From Acidipropionibacterium acidipropionici (lineage in GTDB: Bacteria; Actinomycetota; Actinomycetes; Propionibacteriales; Propionibacteriaceae), in the NCBI RefSeq assembly GCF_001441165.1, contig NZ_CP013126.1:1-64000 (forward strand): 64,000 nt of DNA, read 5' to 3'. Shown here in pieces: positions 53,343 through 62,827 of this stretch (positions within the stretch are counted from its first letter, which is position 1; the number at the start of each line of letters is the position of its first letter). A model generated the notes under the pieces. That model had not been told where the DNA came from. It did not search any database and saw only the letters and a program-made list of their open reading frames with translations. The position numbers and the translations under genes were made by a program.

Positions 53343-53394
53343 GAGGGGGTCAGCGAGCGCTTGCGCGAGCGAAGGGGGAGTCGACTCCCCCTTC
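53343..53394. repeat. Dispersed palindromic repeat, copy B
   Basis: GAGGGGGTCAGCGAGC and GCGAGC are followed by a perfect 24-bp palindrome (53371-53394, centre GTCGAC). Compared with copy A at 44955 the arm sequence and length differ, yet both arms stay complementary. It ends directly at the stop of the DUF3027 gene. Confidence 0.6.
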
Positions 53395-54228
53395 TCAATC
53401 AAACAGCGACGAATCCACGGAAATAGTGTCATAGGCCGGCTCGGGGAGCTCGATGCCGCGCTTCTTCTCGGCCACGTCGGAGTGCCCGCCGCAGCCGTGC
53501 TCGATCTCGACGATCTTTCCGTCGAAGGGCGAGTACTCGTTGGTGCAGGCGCCGAAGAGCCTGCCCAGCCCGCCCGAGAGCCGGACGAAGTAGCCGCAGG
53601 TCTGGCACTGCCCCGGGGCGTGCTTGGTGAACGCGTCTCCGGGCCCCGACGAGCCCTCCAGCCACCTCTCGGCGGCCTGGTCGCGACCCTCCCGGGAGAG
53701 CACCCGCTCACGACCCAGGCCCAGTTCGGAGGCCACCGCACGGGTGGCCGACCACTCGGCCGGGTCCTCGTCGGCGGCCAGCTCACCGCCGGTGTACCCG
53801 GGTTCCAGCCGCGGATCGTTGTCCGGGGTCGGAAGCAGGGCGCCGGGGGTGATGTCTCCTCCCTCGAGGCGCTCGCTCCAGGGCACCCACGCGGGTGCCA
53901 GCAGGGCGTCTTCGCCGGGGATCAGCACCACCTCGTCGACGCTGACCGTGCGGCCGCGCAGGGCGCGGGCCATCGTCACGGCCCAGCGCCAGCCCCGGTA
54001 CCCGGGGTGCGGGCACTCGAAGAGATGGGTCAGCACCCGGTCGGCCTCCACCACCGCGCCGAGATACTCGCCCACACCGAAATCGCCGGCCTGGAACTCG
54101 GCCGCGGCGCGGGCCTGGTCCACGGCCTTGGCGATCGTGGGGTCCGCCTTCGGCTTGGCGGGGGCGCGCCGACGGGTCGGTGCGGCCGCCTTCCCGGTGG
54201 TCTTCTCGGTGTCGGTGTTCTCAGGCAT
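53395..54228 (-). CDS. DUF3027 protein
   Basis: This 277-aa protein is a conserved actinobacterial protein of unknown function. Family blocks are GYLGAVVEADRVLTHLFEC-like (residues 52-72), PGYRGWRWAVTMARA, VLIPGEDALLAPAWVPWSERL, and a possible zinc site GQCQTCGYFVRLSGGLGRLFGACTNEYSP with four Cys/His ligands counting HGCGGHSD. The N-terminus is Lys/Ala-rich. It overlaps the cold-shock gene by one base. Confidence 0.85.
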   Translation of the reverse strand: MPENTDTEKTTGKAAAPTRRRAPAKPKADPTIAKAVDQARAAAEFQAGDFGVGEYLGAVVEADRVLTHLFECPHPGYRGWRWAVTMARALRGRTVSVDEVVLIPGEDALLAPAWVPWSERLEGGDITPGALLPTPDNDPRLEPGYTGGELAADEDPAEWSATRAVASELGLGRERVLSREGRDQAAERWLEGSSGPGDAFTKHAPGQCQTCGYFVRLSGGLGRLFGACTNEYSPFDGKIVEIEHGCGGHSDVAEKKRGIELPEPAYDTISVDSSLFD

Positions 54229-54611
54229 TACAGCTCCAGCTCGTCGGCGACAGCCCTCAACATCTTGGCGACCTTCGCGGAGGTCCGAGGATCGGGGTAG
54301 CGACCGTGACGGTACCCGTTCCCCATGTGATCGAGCATCTTGATGAGGTCCTCGCAGATGACGACCATCTGGTCGGGCGTCTTGCGCGATGCCTTCGACA
54401 GGGAGGGAGGAGTCTCCATCAGCCGCAGCGACAGGGCCTGTTCGCCACGGCGTCCCTCCACCACCCCGAACTCGACCTTCTGGCCGGGCTTCAGCGCGGC
54501 GGTACCGCTCGGCAGCGCGGAGGCGTTGACGTAGACGTCTCCCCCGCCGTCCTTGGTCAGGAAACCGAACCCCTTGGCGGCGTCGTAGAAACGCACCTTC
54601 CCGGTTGGCAT
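54228..54611 (-). CDS. Cold-shock domain protein with C-terminal extension
   Basis: This 127-aa protein has a cold-shock RNA-binding domain in residues 1-65: MPTGKVRFYDAAKGFGFL (RNP1) and DVYVNASALPSG (RNP2). The extra C-terminal ~60 residues (VVICEDLIKMLDHMGNGYRHGRY) are typical of the longer actinobacterial CspB-type form, and DUF3027 is its usual neighbour. It likely binds mRNA as a chaperone. Confidence 0.88.
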   Translation of the reverse strand: MPTGKVRFYDAAKGFGFLTKDGGGDVYVNASALPSGTAALKPGQKVEFGVVEGRRGEQALSLRLMETPPSLSKASRKTPDQMVVICEDLIKMLDHMGNGYRHGRYPDPRTSAKVAKMLRAVADELEL

Positions 54612-54671
54612 CGCTGGCTCACTCCTCTTCCTGTGCAGTCACACCGTCTCGGCTGGTCGGCTGAGACGAAT

Positions 54672-54706
54672 CGCCGTCGTCGAGGCCGAGGGCCTCGACG
54701 ACGGCG
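54672..54706 (-). terminator. Perfect 16-bp hairpin downstream of nagB
   Basis: CGCCGTCGTCGAGGCC (54672-54687) and GGCCTCGACGACGGCG (54691-54706) pair fully around GAG. It follows the nagB stop on the minus strand. There is no T-run, so termination is probable but not certain. Confidence 0.6.
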
Positions 54707-54793
54707 TGATCGAAGTCTGTCTGTAGATCAGATCAAGCCTAACCGGCCCGGTGACACAACTCCACCGCGACCCGTCTCCGGATCCGCCCGGTC

Positions 54794-55579
54794 TCAGAAC
54801 TCGCGGTACTCCTCGGGCTTGCTGTCCCAGATGTAGCGGTAGTAGTCGGCCAGCCTGAGTCTTGAGGCGGCGGCCTCGTCGAGCACCACGACGGCGTGCT
54901 GATGATGCTGGAGGATCGACGCCGGGCACATCGAGCTGACCGGCCCCTCCACGGCGGCCGCGACGGCGTCGGCCTTCTCCTGCCCGTTGGCCAGCAACAG
55001 CACATGACCGGCATCCATGATCGTGCCCAGCCCCTGGGTGACGCAGTGGGTGGGAACCCGCTCCCCCTCGGCGAAGAACCGCTTGTTGTCCTGCCTGGTC
55101 CGGGGCGCCAGGGTCTTCAGCCTGGTCCGGGAGGCGAAGGAGGAGGTGGGCTCGTTGAAGCCGATGTGCCCGTTGCCGCCGATGCCCAGGATCTGCACGT
55201 CGATGCCGCCGGCCTCGCGGATCGCCTCCTCGTAGGCCTGGCAACCCGCCACGAGGTCCTCGGCCATGCCGTCGGGCACGTGCACCGCCGAGGGATCCAG
55301 ACCGAGCGGCTCGGTCACCGTGCGGCGGATCGTGTCGGCGTAGCTGCGCTCATCGTCGACGGGCATCCCGACATATTCGTCGAGGGCGAATGCGCTCATC
55401 CGGGAGACATCGACGGCGCCCTCGGCGACGAGCGCGGCCAGCGCCCGGTAGGTCGGAATCGGGGTGCTCCCGGTGGCCACGCCGAGTACCGGATCACTCG
55501 TCCTCGACAGGATCGCGGCGATCCGGCGGGCGGCCCTGCGACCGGCCTCGTCGGCATCCTGGCAGATGATGACCTCCAT
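54794..55579 (-). CDS. nagB: Glucosamine-6-phosphate deaminase
   Basis: This 261-aa enzyme converts glucosamine-6-P to fructose-6-P and ammonia. Marks are VLGVATGSTPIPTYRAL, MSAFALDEYVGMPVDDERSY (catalytic Asp), ILGIGGNGHIGFNEPTSSFASRT with the catalytic His, and VPTHCVTQGLGTIMDAGHVLLLANGQEKADAV. Start is ATG 55579 behind GGAGCTCCC, matching family length; the frame extends upstream to 55819 without similarity. Confidence 0.92.
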   Translation of the reverse strand: MEVIICQDADEAGRRAARRIAAILSRTSDPVLGVATGSTPIPTYRALAALVAEGAVDVSRMSAFALDEYVGMPVDDERSYADTIRRTVTEPLGLDPSAVHVPDGMAEDLVAGCQAYEEAIREAGGIDVQILGIGGNGHIGFNEPTSSFASRTRLKTLAPRTRQDNKRFFAEGERVPTHCVTQGLGTIMDAGHVLLLANGQEKADAVAAAVEGPVSSMCPASILQHHQHAVVVLDEAAASRLRLADYYRYIWDSKPEEYREF

Positions 55580-55799
55580 GGGAGCTCCCTTGAGTGAGTC
55601 GTCATGATCTTGCACGACGGTGTGTTCATCGAGGCTAGTCATCGGGCCTGCCGACGGTACATCTGGTGAGTGAAACGACCATCTGGACTGCGCAGAACGC
55701 CCAGTTCGATGAGCGTTTGCCGGTGGGCGTGACGTCGGCGAGATCCCTGTTCGGCGCCTTCCGGGCCCCGGTGGAAACCAGATCTCTAGTATTGAGGCC
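55580..55799. other. Intergenic region between divergent nagB and the 55800 gene
   Basis: About 220 bases without a gene. It must hold both promoters. TCTAGTATTGAGG just before the 55800 gene is AT-rich and could include a -10 region. No operator is clear. Confidence 0.35.
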
Positions 55800-56603
55800 A
55801 TGTCTGGTGCGTCGAGCAAGGAGTTGGGCAGCCATGGCGCCGCGCTCGTCGACGTCGTCGGGGCCGCGGAACCTCCCGTCGCGTTCGCGATGCCGAGGGT
55901 CGCGCCGCTTGAGACGGCGCCCCCCGTCGAGGACCCTGCCGCGGGCCGGCCCGCCGAGGCCCCCGACTCCTACCGGACGCCGCCGGCCCAGGCCCCGCTG
56001 GCCGATCTGGTGCCCGCCATCGGCGCCTCCCGCGATCCGCACCAGGCCTTCAACACCTCGGATCCGGCGAGCACCTGGGGGCACGGTGCCGGTGACACCG
56101 ATCCGCACCGCCCCATCCGCACCTCCGGCCTCGGCGCAGCAGGCACCGGGGCCTCATGGGCCCCGCCCGAGGACCTGGCACCGGTCCCCGCCGTCCGCAC
56201 CGCGCCCACGATGTCCCTGGGCCCCGCCCGGCAGTCGGGACTCTTCGGCGAGCTGCCCGGCCAGGTCGGCGACCGGTCGCTGGGAGCGCTGTGCCGGGCC
56301 TCGGGATGGGGTCTCGTGGCGGCCCTGGTGCTGGGTTGCGTGAGCACCTGGCTGTCATTCCCGGCACTGCTCATCGCCTGGTACTTCACCTTGCGCCATC
56401 CGTTGTCGCGCGCGGCCCTGCTGCGCGCATTCGTCCCGGCGAGCGTGGCCGTCGTCCTGCTTGCAGCCCTCGGCAGCCCCACCCGCGGAGGCTGGGGGCA
56501 GCTCGGATGGGCGTCGTGGATCGCCGACATCTGCCTGCTGGCGATCACCCTGATGATCAGCGATCGGCGCCTGACGCCCAGGCGGGAGAATCCTCGCCGA
56601 TGA
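55800..56603 (+). CDS. Proline-rich membrane protein upstream of the helicase operon
   Basis: This 267-aa protein has a long disordered Pro/Ala-rich N-terminus (about 1-160) and a membrane domain with three helices (GWGLVAALVLGCVSTWLSF, ALLRAFVPASVAVVLLAAL, WIADICLLAITLMIS). No family recognised. Its stop overlaps the start of the helicase-associated gene by four bases (ATGA). Confidence 0.65.
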   Translation: MSGASSKELGSHGAALVDVVGAAEPPVAFAMPRVAPLETAPPVEDPAAGRPAEAPDSYRTPPAQAPLADLVPAIGASRDPHQAFNTSDPASTWGHGAGDTDPHRPIRTSGLGAAGTGASWAPPEDLAPVPAVRTAPTMSLGPARQSGLFGELPGQVGDRSLGALCRASGWGLVAALVLGCVSTWLSFPALLIAWYFTLRHPLSRAALLRAFVPASVAVVLLAALGSPTRGGWGQLGWASWIADICLLAITLMISDRRLTPRRENPRR

Positions 56604-58747
56604 CCTCCACCAGCACCCTCGCCTCTGTGATCCGGTCGATGGACACCGACCAGATGACCCGGCTTCTCGACCTTCGCCCCGATCTGGCCAATCCCGCACC
56701 GCGATCACTTGCGGAACTGGCGGAGCGGGCCTCCACCCAGGCCTCGGCCCGCGCAGCCCTGGACCGGCTCAACGCCTGGCAGCACCAGGTCGCGGTGGCC
56801 ATCGCCGCCCTGGGAGATGTGACGGCCGACGACCTGGGCGCCGGGCTGTTGAGACCCGACGCTCCCTCGCCGTCGCGCCAGGACCTCGACGCGGTGATCG
56901 ACCACCTCCTCGACCAGGTGCTGGTGCTCGAGGACGACGACCGCCTCCATCTGGTCGGGGCCGCCGCCGCCGTGCTCGGCCCGGCCCCGGCCGGCCTCGC
57001 CCCGGCGTCGGCCACCCCGATGGACGATGAGGAGATCGACCGCCACCTGACAGAGGCCGGGCCGCGGGCCGGTCAGGTGCTCCAGCGTCTGCTGTGGACC
57101 CCTTCGGGGCACGTCCCCCACGCCCGCAGGTCGGTCGACGCGGCCACCGCCGAGGGCCCTGTCGACCTGGCTCTGGCGCACCGCCTCCTCCACCCGATCG
57201 ACGACGAGATGGTCGTGCTGCCCCGCGAGGTGGCCCTCCACCTGCGCCACGGGGCGCTGTTCCCCCGCGCCGCCCTGCCGCAGGCCCCCGCATGGCCCCG
57301 CCCCGTCGCCCCCGACCGGTCCGACTCGGCCGCCCTGGGAACCGCTCTGGAGGCCGTCAGCGCCATGTCGGCCCTGCTGGAGGCGGTGGAGACGATCATC
57401 CCGGGGCGGCTCGCATCCGGCGGAATGGCCAAACGCGACGCCACCCGCGCCCTGTCCCGGGTGGCCAGGGGGACTACCGGATGGCTCTACCTGGCGCTGG
57501 CCGTCTCCGCCGGGCTGATCGCCGCCGACGGGCGAGGCTGGCTGCCGACCACCACCGCCGACCACTGGCGCGAGACGTCGCTGTGGGATCAGTGGAGATC
57601 GCTGCGCACCGCATGGACGATGCTCCCTCAGACCCCCGGATCCCTGTCCAACAGCCTGGACGCCCCGGCCCCGGCCACCGCCCGGGCATGGCGTCAGCAG
57701 GTGCTCGCCGAGCTCGCCACAGCCGAGCCGGGGACGCCGGTCACCGTCGATCTGGTGATCGCGAGGATCGCGTGGCGCCACCCCACCTGGCCGGTCGAGG
57801 AGGCCCGGTCCGAACTGACCGCGGCGGTCGCCGAGTGCGCCATGGTCGGGCTGACCGCACTGGGGTCGCGCAGCAGCCTGGTCGACGCCGAGGACGACCC
57901 GGGGATGCCCGAGCGGCAGGAGTCGGTGATCCTCCAGTCGGACCTCACGGCCATCGCCCCCGGGCCGCTCACCCCGTCGACCGCCTCCGAACTGGCGCTG
58001 CTCGCCGACCGCGAGTCCACCGGGGTGGCCGGCGTCCGCCGCTTCACCGCGGCGAGCCTGCGCCGGGCTCTGGATGCCGGCTGGACCGGCGGCCGGGTGC
58101 GCGCCTGGTGGGCGCAGCACTCGATCTCCGGGGTACCGCAGAACCTCGAGGTGCTGCTGGCCGATGTCGTGCGCGATCACGGCCGGGTGTCGGTGGCCAC
58201 CGCGGCCAGCATCCTGGAGGTCGACGACCCGAGCCTCATCGAGACCCTGCTGCGCAGCCCCGGAGCCGCCGATCTGGGGCTGCGCAGGATCGCGCCGTCG
58301 GTGCTCGTCTCCCAGGCGGAACCCGACGCCGTGCTCGCCGTCCTGCACCGGCTGGGGCTCAGCCCGGTGGCCCGCGACGCCCACGGGGACGTCTTCAACA
58401 CCCCTGCCCCGCCGCGCGCCCGCGCCACCGAGCCGGTCCCCGAGGCCGCCACCAGCGATGTGAGGTCGGTGGCGGAGTCGCTGTCCGCCCAGCCGGGGTT
58501 CACCGACTCGCGCAGGGTGCTGGCGCTGCTGCACCGCGCCCAGGCCGACGCCTCCTGGGTGAAGGTCACGTGGGTGCGGGACGACGGCACCAGCGTCACC
58601 GAGACGGTGCGCGTGATGGCCCTGGCCAAGGGGGCGATGCGCTGCGTGCGCCGCGGCGGGGGCGGCGTCGTCCTCATCCCGGTGCCCAGGGTGCGCTCGG
58701 CCCGCGAGATCGCTTCTCCCGCGTCCTCGGAGGATCCGGCCTCCTGA
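56600..58747 (+). CDS. Helicase-associated protein (XPB/Ssl2-like N-terminal region)
   Basis: This 715-aa protein stands immediately before the XPB helicase in many actinobacteria. It has a winged-helix start (SVIRSMDTDQMTRLLDLRPDL, RASTQASARAALDRLNAWQHQV) and a C-terminal DRD-like helicase-associated block (VILQSDLTAIAPGPLTPSTASELALLADRESTGVAGVRRFTAASL). It has no Walker motif, so it is presumably a partner of XPB. I chose ATG 56600, overlapping the previous stop; a longer frame begins at 56156 but is antisense-like and out of keeping with the family. Confidence 0.8.
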   Translation: MTSTSTLASVIRSMDTDQMTRLLDLRPDLANPAPRSLAELAERASTQASARAALDRLNAWQHQVAVAIAALGDVTADDLGAGLLRPDAPSPSRQDLDAVIDHLLDQVLVLEDDDRLHLVGAAAAVLGPAPAGLAPASATPMDDEEIDRHLTEAGPRAGQVLQRLLWTPSGHVPHARRSVDAATAEGPVDLALAHRLLHPIDDEMVVLPREVALHLRHGALFPRAALPQAPAWPRPVAPDRSDSAALGTALEAVSAMSALLEAVETIIPGRLASGGMAKRDATRALSRVARGTTGWLYLALAVSAGLIAADGRGWLPTTTADHWRETSLWDQWRSLRTAWTMLPQTPGSLSNSLDAPAPATARAWRQQVLAELATAEPGTPVTVDLVIARIAWRHPTWPVEEARSELTAAVAECAMVGLTALGSRSSLVDAEDDPGMPERQESVILQSDLTAIAPGPLTPSTASELALLADRESTGVAGVRRFTAASLRRALDAGWTGGRVRAWWAQHSISGVPQNLEVLLADVVRDHGRVSVATAASILEVDDPSLIETLLRSPGAADLGLRRIAPSVLVSQAEPDAVLAVLHRLGLSPVARDAHGDVFNTPAPPRARATEPVPEAATSDVRSVAESLSAQPGFTDSRRVLALLHRAQADASWVKVTWVRDDGTSVTETVRVMALAKGAMRCVRRGGGGVVLIPVPRVRSAREIASPASSEDPAS

Positions 58748-58781
58748 ACGAGGATTGCGGACAGGTGGATACTGGAAGGCG

Positions 58782-60437
58782 ATGCCTCAGACTCCCGGAC
58801 CACTCATTGTTCAGTCCGACCGCACTCTTCTCCTCGAGGTCGACCACCCGCTGGCCGACGAGTGCCGTCACGCAATCGCCCCCTTCGCCGAGCTCGAGCG
58901 CGCCCCCGAGCACATCCACACCTACCGGTTGACGCCGCTGGGCCTGTGGAACGCGATGGCGGCGGGCCACGACGCCGAGCAGGTGGTCGACGTCCTGATG
59001 CGCTACTCGCGCTACCCGGTGGCCTCCTCCCTGCTGGTCGACGTCACCGAGACGATGGGACGCTACGGCCGGCTGCGGATCGAGAAGCACCCCACCCAGG
59101 GGCTGGTGCTGGTCTCCACCGACAAGGCCGTCCTCACCGAGGTGCTGCGCTCCAAGTCGGTGCGCGGCCTGGTCGGCGACCAGATCGACGAGGAGACCGC
59201 CGTCGTCCATCCCTCGCAGCGCGGCACCCTCAAGCAGGCCCTGCTGAAGCTCGGCTGGCCCGCCGAGGATCTGGCCGGATACGTCGACGGCGAGCACCAC
59301 GACATCGCCCTGCGCGAGGAGGGCTGGGAGCTGCGCCCCTACCAGCGGGTGGCCGCCGAGTCCTTCTGGGACGGCGGCTCGGGGGTGGTCGTACTGCCCT
59401 GCGGCGCCGGAAAGACACTGGTCGGGGCGACCGCCATGTCGCTGGCGCAGTGCACCACCCTGATCCTGGTCACCAACACCGTCTCGGCGCGCCAGTGGAA
59501 GGACGAGCTGGTCCGGCGGACCTCCCTGACCGCCGATGAGATCGGGGAGTACTCGGGATCGCGCAAGGAGGTTCGCCCTGTCACCATCGCGACCTACCAG
59601 GTGATCACCACCAAGAGGCACGGCGTCCACCCCCATCTTGAGCTCTTCGAGGCCCGCGACTGGGGACTGGTGATCTACGACGAGGTGCATCTCCTGCCGG
59701 CCCCGGTGTTCCGGATGACCGCCGACCTGCAGGCCCGCCGGCGTCTGGGGCTCACCGCCACCCTGGTGCGCGAGGACGGCCACGAGGAGGACGTCTTCAC
59801 CCTCATCGGACCCAAGCGCTACGACGCCCCGTGGAAGGAGATCGAGGCCCAGGGCTGGATCGCGCCGGCCGACTGCGTCGAGGTGCGGGTCAACCCCACC
59901 GAGGACGAGCGGATGGCGTGCGCCCTGGCCGAGCCCGACGTCCGCTACCGGATGGCCTCGACGCTGGCCTCCAAGAACGCCGTGGTGCGCGACCTCGTCG
60001 AGCGTCACCGCGGCCAGCCGACCCTGGTGATCGGGCAGTACGTCGACCAGCTGGAGGAGCTGGCCGACGAGCTGGGCTGCGAGATCATCACGGGGGCGAC
60101 GACGTCGCTGCGGCGCCAGAAGATCTACCAGCAGTTCCGCGACGGCGAGATCAACCTGCTCGTGGTGAGCAAGGTGGCCAACTTCTCCATCGACCTTCCC
60201 AGCGCCGAGGTGGCCATCCAGGTGTCGGGGGCCTTTGGTTCGCGCCAGGAGGAGGCCCAGCGGCTGGGCCGGTTACTGCGGCCCAAGCACGGGCTGGTGG
60301 CGAGGTTCTACGCGGTGGTCTCCCGCGACACCGTCGACGCCGACTTCGCCGCCCACCGGCAGCGCTTCCTCGCCGAGCAGGGATACTCCTACCGGATCGT
60401 CGACGGCGGGGAGCTGGACCGGATCAACGAGGCCTGA
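58782..60437 (+). CDS. XPB-type DNA repair helicase
   Basis: This 551-aa SF2 helicase has an N-terminal DRD-like domain (PLIVQSDRTLLLEVDHPLADEC), Walker A VVLPCGAGKTLVGATAMS near residue 208-225, DEVH box VIYDEVHLLPAPVFR, RRLGLTATLVREDG (motif III), and the C-terminal motifs TLVIGQYVDQLEELA, QVSGAFGSRQEEAQRLGRLLRPK (motif VI). Substrate is damaged or branched DNA. Start ATG 58782 follows GGAAGG. Confidence 0.92.
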   Translation: MPQTPGPLIVQSDRTLLLEVDHPLADECRHAIAPFAELERAPEHIHTYRLTPLGLWNAMAAGHDAEQVVDVLMRYSRYPVASSLLVDVTETMGRYGRLRIEKHPTQGLVLVSTDKAVLTEVLRSKSVRGLVGDQIDEETAVVHPSQRGTLKQALLKLGWPAEDLAGYVDGEHHDIALREEGWELRPYQRVAAESFWDGGSGVVVLPCGAGKTLVGATAMSLAQCTTLILVTNTVSARQWKDELVRRTSLTADEIGEYSGSRKEVRPVTIATYQVITTKRHGVHPHLELFEARDWGLVIYDEVHLLPAPVFRMTADLQARRRLGLTATLVREDGHEEDVFTLIGPKRYDAPWKEIEAQGWIAPADCVEVRVNPTEDERMACALAEPDVRYRMASTLASKNAVVRDLVERHRGQPTLVIGQYVDQLEELADELGCEIITGATTSLRRQKIYQQFRDGEINLLVVSKVANFSIDLPSAEVAIQVSGAFGSRQEEAQRLGRLLRPKHGLVARFYAVVSRDTVDADFAAHRQRFLAEQGYSYRIVDGGELDRINEA

Positions 60438-60445
60438 GGCGCTGC

Positions 60446-61132
60446 TCAGTCCAGTGAATCCAGGAGGGTGCGCCAGGAGTGGACCAGGCCGGCGTCCACC
60501 CAGGCCTTGTAGGAGCCCTGGGGTCTGGCCGGACGCCCGATGTGGAAGGCCCGTACCCCGGCCCTCATCAGCCAGGGGACGTGCTCGGGAGCCAGCCCTC
60601 CGCCGGCCATCACGAGCTCGGCGGCCCTGGGGCTCGAGCGGGCCATCGAGATGAGTTCGTCCAAGCCGTGCTCGACGTCGAGTGAGGATCCGGCGGTGAG
60701 CACCTGGTCGACGCCGGGCAGCTGCATCACGGTGACCCAGGCGTCGCGCGGGCGCAGGGTGACGTCGATGGCGCGGTGGAATGTCCAGCGGCACGGCGGG
60801 GTGCCGGCGAGCAGCGTCATGACCCCGACGTCGACCTCGGTGTCGGCGTCCAGGAATCCCATCACGACCCCCTCGGCGCCGGAGTCCAGATAGCTCTCGA
60901 TGAGGCCGCGCAGCCTGGCAATCTCTCCCCCGTCGGTGCTGAATCCCTGGCGCAGCCGGACCATCGGCCGCACGGGAATATCGACGGCCGAGACAGTCCG
61001 CGCCAGGATCACGGGCTCGGGCGACATGCCGCCGTCGTCCAGCGACCCCAGCAGTTCGATCCTGTCCGCCCCGCCCTCGGCGGCCCTGCGGGCATCGTGC
61101 TCGTGGCGGCAGATCACCTCCAGCAGTGCCAT
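60446..61132 (-). CDS. cutC: CutC-family protein
   Basis: This 228-aa TIM-barrel protein has the CutC pattern: VICRHEHDARRAAEGGADRIELLGSLDDGGMSP, IPVRPMVRLRQGFSTDGGE and GVMTLLAGTPPCRWTFHRAID. The copper link is disputed for the family; the true reaction is unknown. It is a convergent neighbour of the XPB gene. Confidence 0.88.
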   Translation of the reverse strand: MALLEVICRHEHDARRAAEGGADRIELLGSLDDGGMSPEPVILARTVSAVDIPVRPMVRLRQGFSTDGGEIARLRGLIESYLDSGAEGVVMGFLDADTEVDVGVMTLLAGTPPCRWTFHRAIDVTLRPRDAWVTVMQLPGVDQVLTAGSSLDVEHGLDELISMARSSPRAAELVMAGGGLAPEHVPWLMRAGVRAFHIGRPARPQGSYKAWVDAGLVHSWRTLLDSLD

Positions 61133-61179
61133 GGGCCAATCCTGCCGCTCCTGACGGCGTCAGAGGTACGGACTCGCCG

Positions 61180-62073
61180 TCAATGGTCGCGAAGACTGCG
61201 CCGCCAGGCCCATCCCAGGGCCCCGATGATCAGGACCAGGACGGCGAGGGTGACGAGCGACCCCTCGGCACCGAAGGGGCCGCCGGTGAGGTTGACCGAC
61301 GATCCTGCGATGGGCGTCTGGGTGATCACGGAACCGCCGAAGCCCAGACCCGAGACGTCGAAGCCGAGCACCGGCCCCTGGGCCCAGTTCCACACGGCGT
61401 GGAAGCCCATCGCCGCCCACAGGTTGCCTCGCCACAGCACGAGGAGGCCCAGCATCAGCCCGAAGGCCGCCACATTGCCCAGGGCCACCGGGGTGACGCC
61501 GGGGTTGGATCCGTGCAGGACCGCGAAGACCACTGCCTGGGCCACCAGCCCCGCCCAGACTCCCCAGCGGGCCGCGACGGTCTGCATGAGGTATCCGCGG
61601 ACCGCCGCCTCCTCCGCCGATCCCTGGATCGCGAAAAGAGCCAGCAGGGCGAGGACGCCGGCCAGGGCGGCCGGACCCACCCCGGACCAGTGGAAGCGGA
61701 CCTGTCCGGTGGCCGCCATGACGACGACGTCGACCAGGAGGATGAGGAAGGCGATGCCGATGCCGATGAGCAGATCGGCCCGGCGACCTCGCAGGCCGAT
61801 GCTCGCCAGCGGGCGGTGCTCGGCGAAACGCAGCCAGGCCCAGAGGAGGATCCACACCGGGATGAAGGAGCACAGCAGCGCGATCCCCGAGGCGGTGGCC
61901 GAGGGGTGCGGGGCGATGAGCTGGACCGGCAGTGCCACGACCATCTGCCCCACGGCGATGAAGGAGGCTCCGAGGATGATGGCCAGCACCGGGTGGGTGG
62001 GGCCTGCCCCGGAGACGAACCGATCGGTCGGCGTGCCGGGCGGGATGGTGTCGGGAGGGGTCACATCAGGCAC
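61180..62073 (-). CDS. CPBP-family intramembrane metalloprotease
   Basis: This ~297-aa protein has about eight membrane helices. The CPBP motifs are SAEEAAVRGYLMQTVAAR (EExxxR), VVFAVLHGSNPG (His), and AAMGFHAVWNWAQGPVLG (FHxxxN). It may process CAAX-like or bacteriocin-immunity targets. I set the start at GTG 62073, before VPDVTPPDTIPPG; the longer frame to 62427 reads antisense through the lipoprotein promoter. Confidence 0.82.
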   Translation of the reverse strand: MPDVTPPDTIPPGTPTDRFVSGAGPTHPVLAIILGASFIAVGQMVVALPVQLIAPHPSATASGIALLCSFIPVWILLWAWLRFAEHRPLASIGLRGRRADLLIGIGIAFLILLVDVVVMAATGQVRFHWSGVGPAALAGVLALLALFAIQGSAEEAAVRGYLMQTVAARWGVWAGLVAQAVVFAVLHGSNPGVTPVALGNVAAFGLMLGLLVLWRGNLWAAMGFHAVWNWAQGPVLGFDVSGLGFGGSVITQTPIAGSSVNLTGGPFGAEGSLVTLAVLVLIIGALGWAWRRSLRDH

Positions 62074-62257
62074 AGTATCGCCGGGACTCCACCGGGCCAG
62101 ATTCCGGAGATCCCGTCTCGTCTCGAGGCATGGGTTTTTCCGGAGAACCCGGTGGTTTCCAGTTGCTTTTCCCGTCTTCTGGTCAGTTGTGCGTTGTTCT
62201 TCCCGGTCGTTCCACAGAACCTTCCCTTCGAGCCACCCATGCGCATAGCTTCCCGCC

Positions 62258-62827
62258 ATGAATCGCACACGAACGACGACGTTCCTCCCCCGGATCATCC
62301 TCCTCGCCGCGCTGCCCGCTCTGGGGCTGGTCGGCTGCACTCCCCAGAATGACTCGCCGCCACCGGCCACCTCCACGTCCCGGGCTCCCTCGGCGGCGAC
62401 GTCGGCGACCGGGGACCCGATGGGCACCGCCTACGCCGAGCGCCGGGCGACCCTGGACGACACCGCGATGAAGCTCGAGATCTTCCCGATCCGGCGCTCC
62501 GGCAAGGTCGCGACGCTCACCGCCAGGCTCACCATCGAGAGGGCGACCACCGACGTTCAGGGGTTTCTGTCCCCGTTGAGCCGGACGCGGGCGATCACCG
62601 ATCCGGCACCGGCCGGATTCACCCTGGTCGCCCGCGAGGAGGGCAAGGCCTATCTGCCGGCGGAGGACTCGGACAGGCACCCGATGTGCAGTCCGACGAT
62701 CGACAGTGTGGAGACCGGCGACGTCATGATCGTCTCCTGCCTGTTCGGGGCGCCAGAGCCCTCGACCACCGCCGTCGACGTGCAGGTCGTCACCTTCGGG
62801 AATTACCATGCGGTCCCGCTGGCCTGA
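62258..62827 (+). CDS. Lipoprotein
   Basis: This 189-aa lipoprotein has a lipobox LVGC near residue 24-27 after a hydrophobic run (IILLAALPALGLVG), then a Ser/Pro/Ala linker and a beta-rich domain (GKVATLTARLTIERATTDVQ). No family recognised. Its 3' end overlaps the OmpA-domain gene by 20 bases in another frame, so the pair is co-expressed. Confidence 0.8.
   Translation: MNRTRTTTFLPRIILLAALPALGLVGCTPQNDSPPPATSTSRAPSAATSATGDPMGTAYAERRATLDDTAMKLEIFPIRRSGKVATLTARLTIERATTDVQGFLSPLSRTRAITDPAPAGFTLVAREEGKAYLPAEDSDRHPMCSPTIDSVETGDVMIVSCLFGAPEPSTTAVDVQVVTFGNYHAVPLA

Noticed and set aside
56705-58534. 609-codon open frame on the minus strand across the helicase-associated gene
   Set aside because: Antisense, repetitive Gly/Gln/Arg composition, no start signal; the + strand gene has family motifs and overlaps its neighbour properly.
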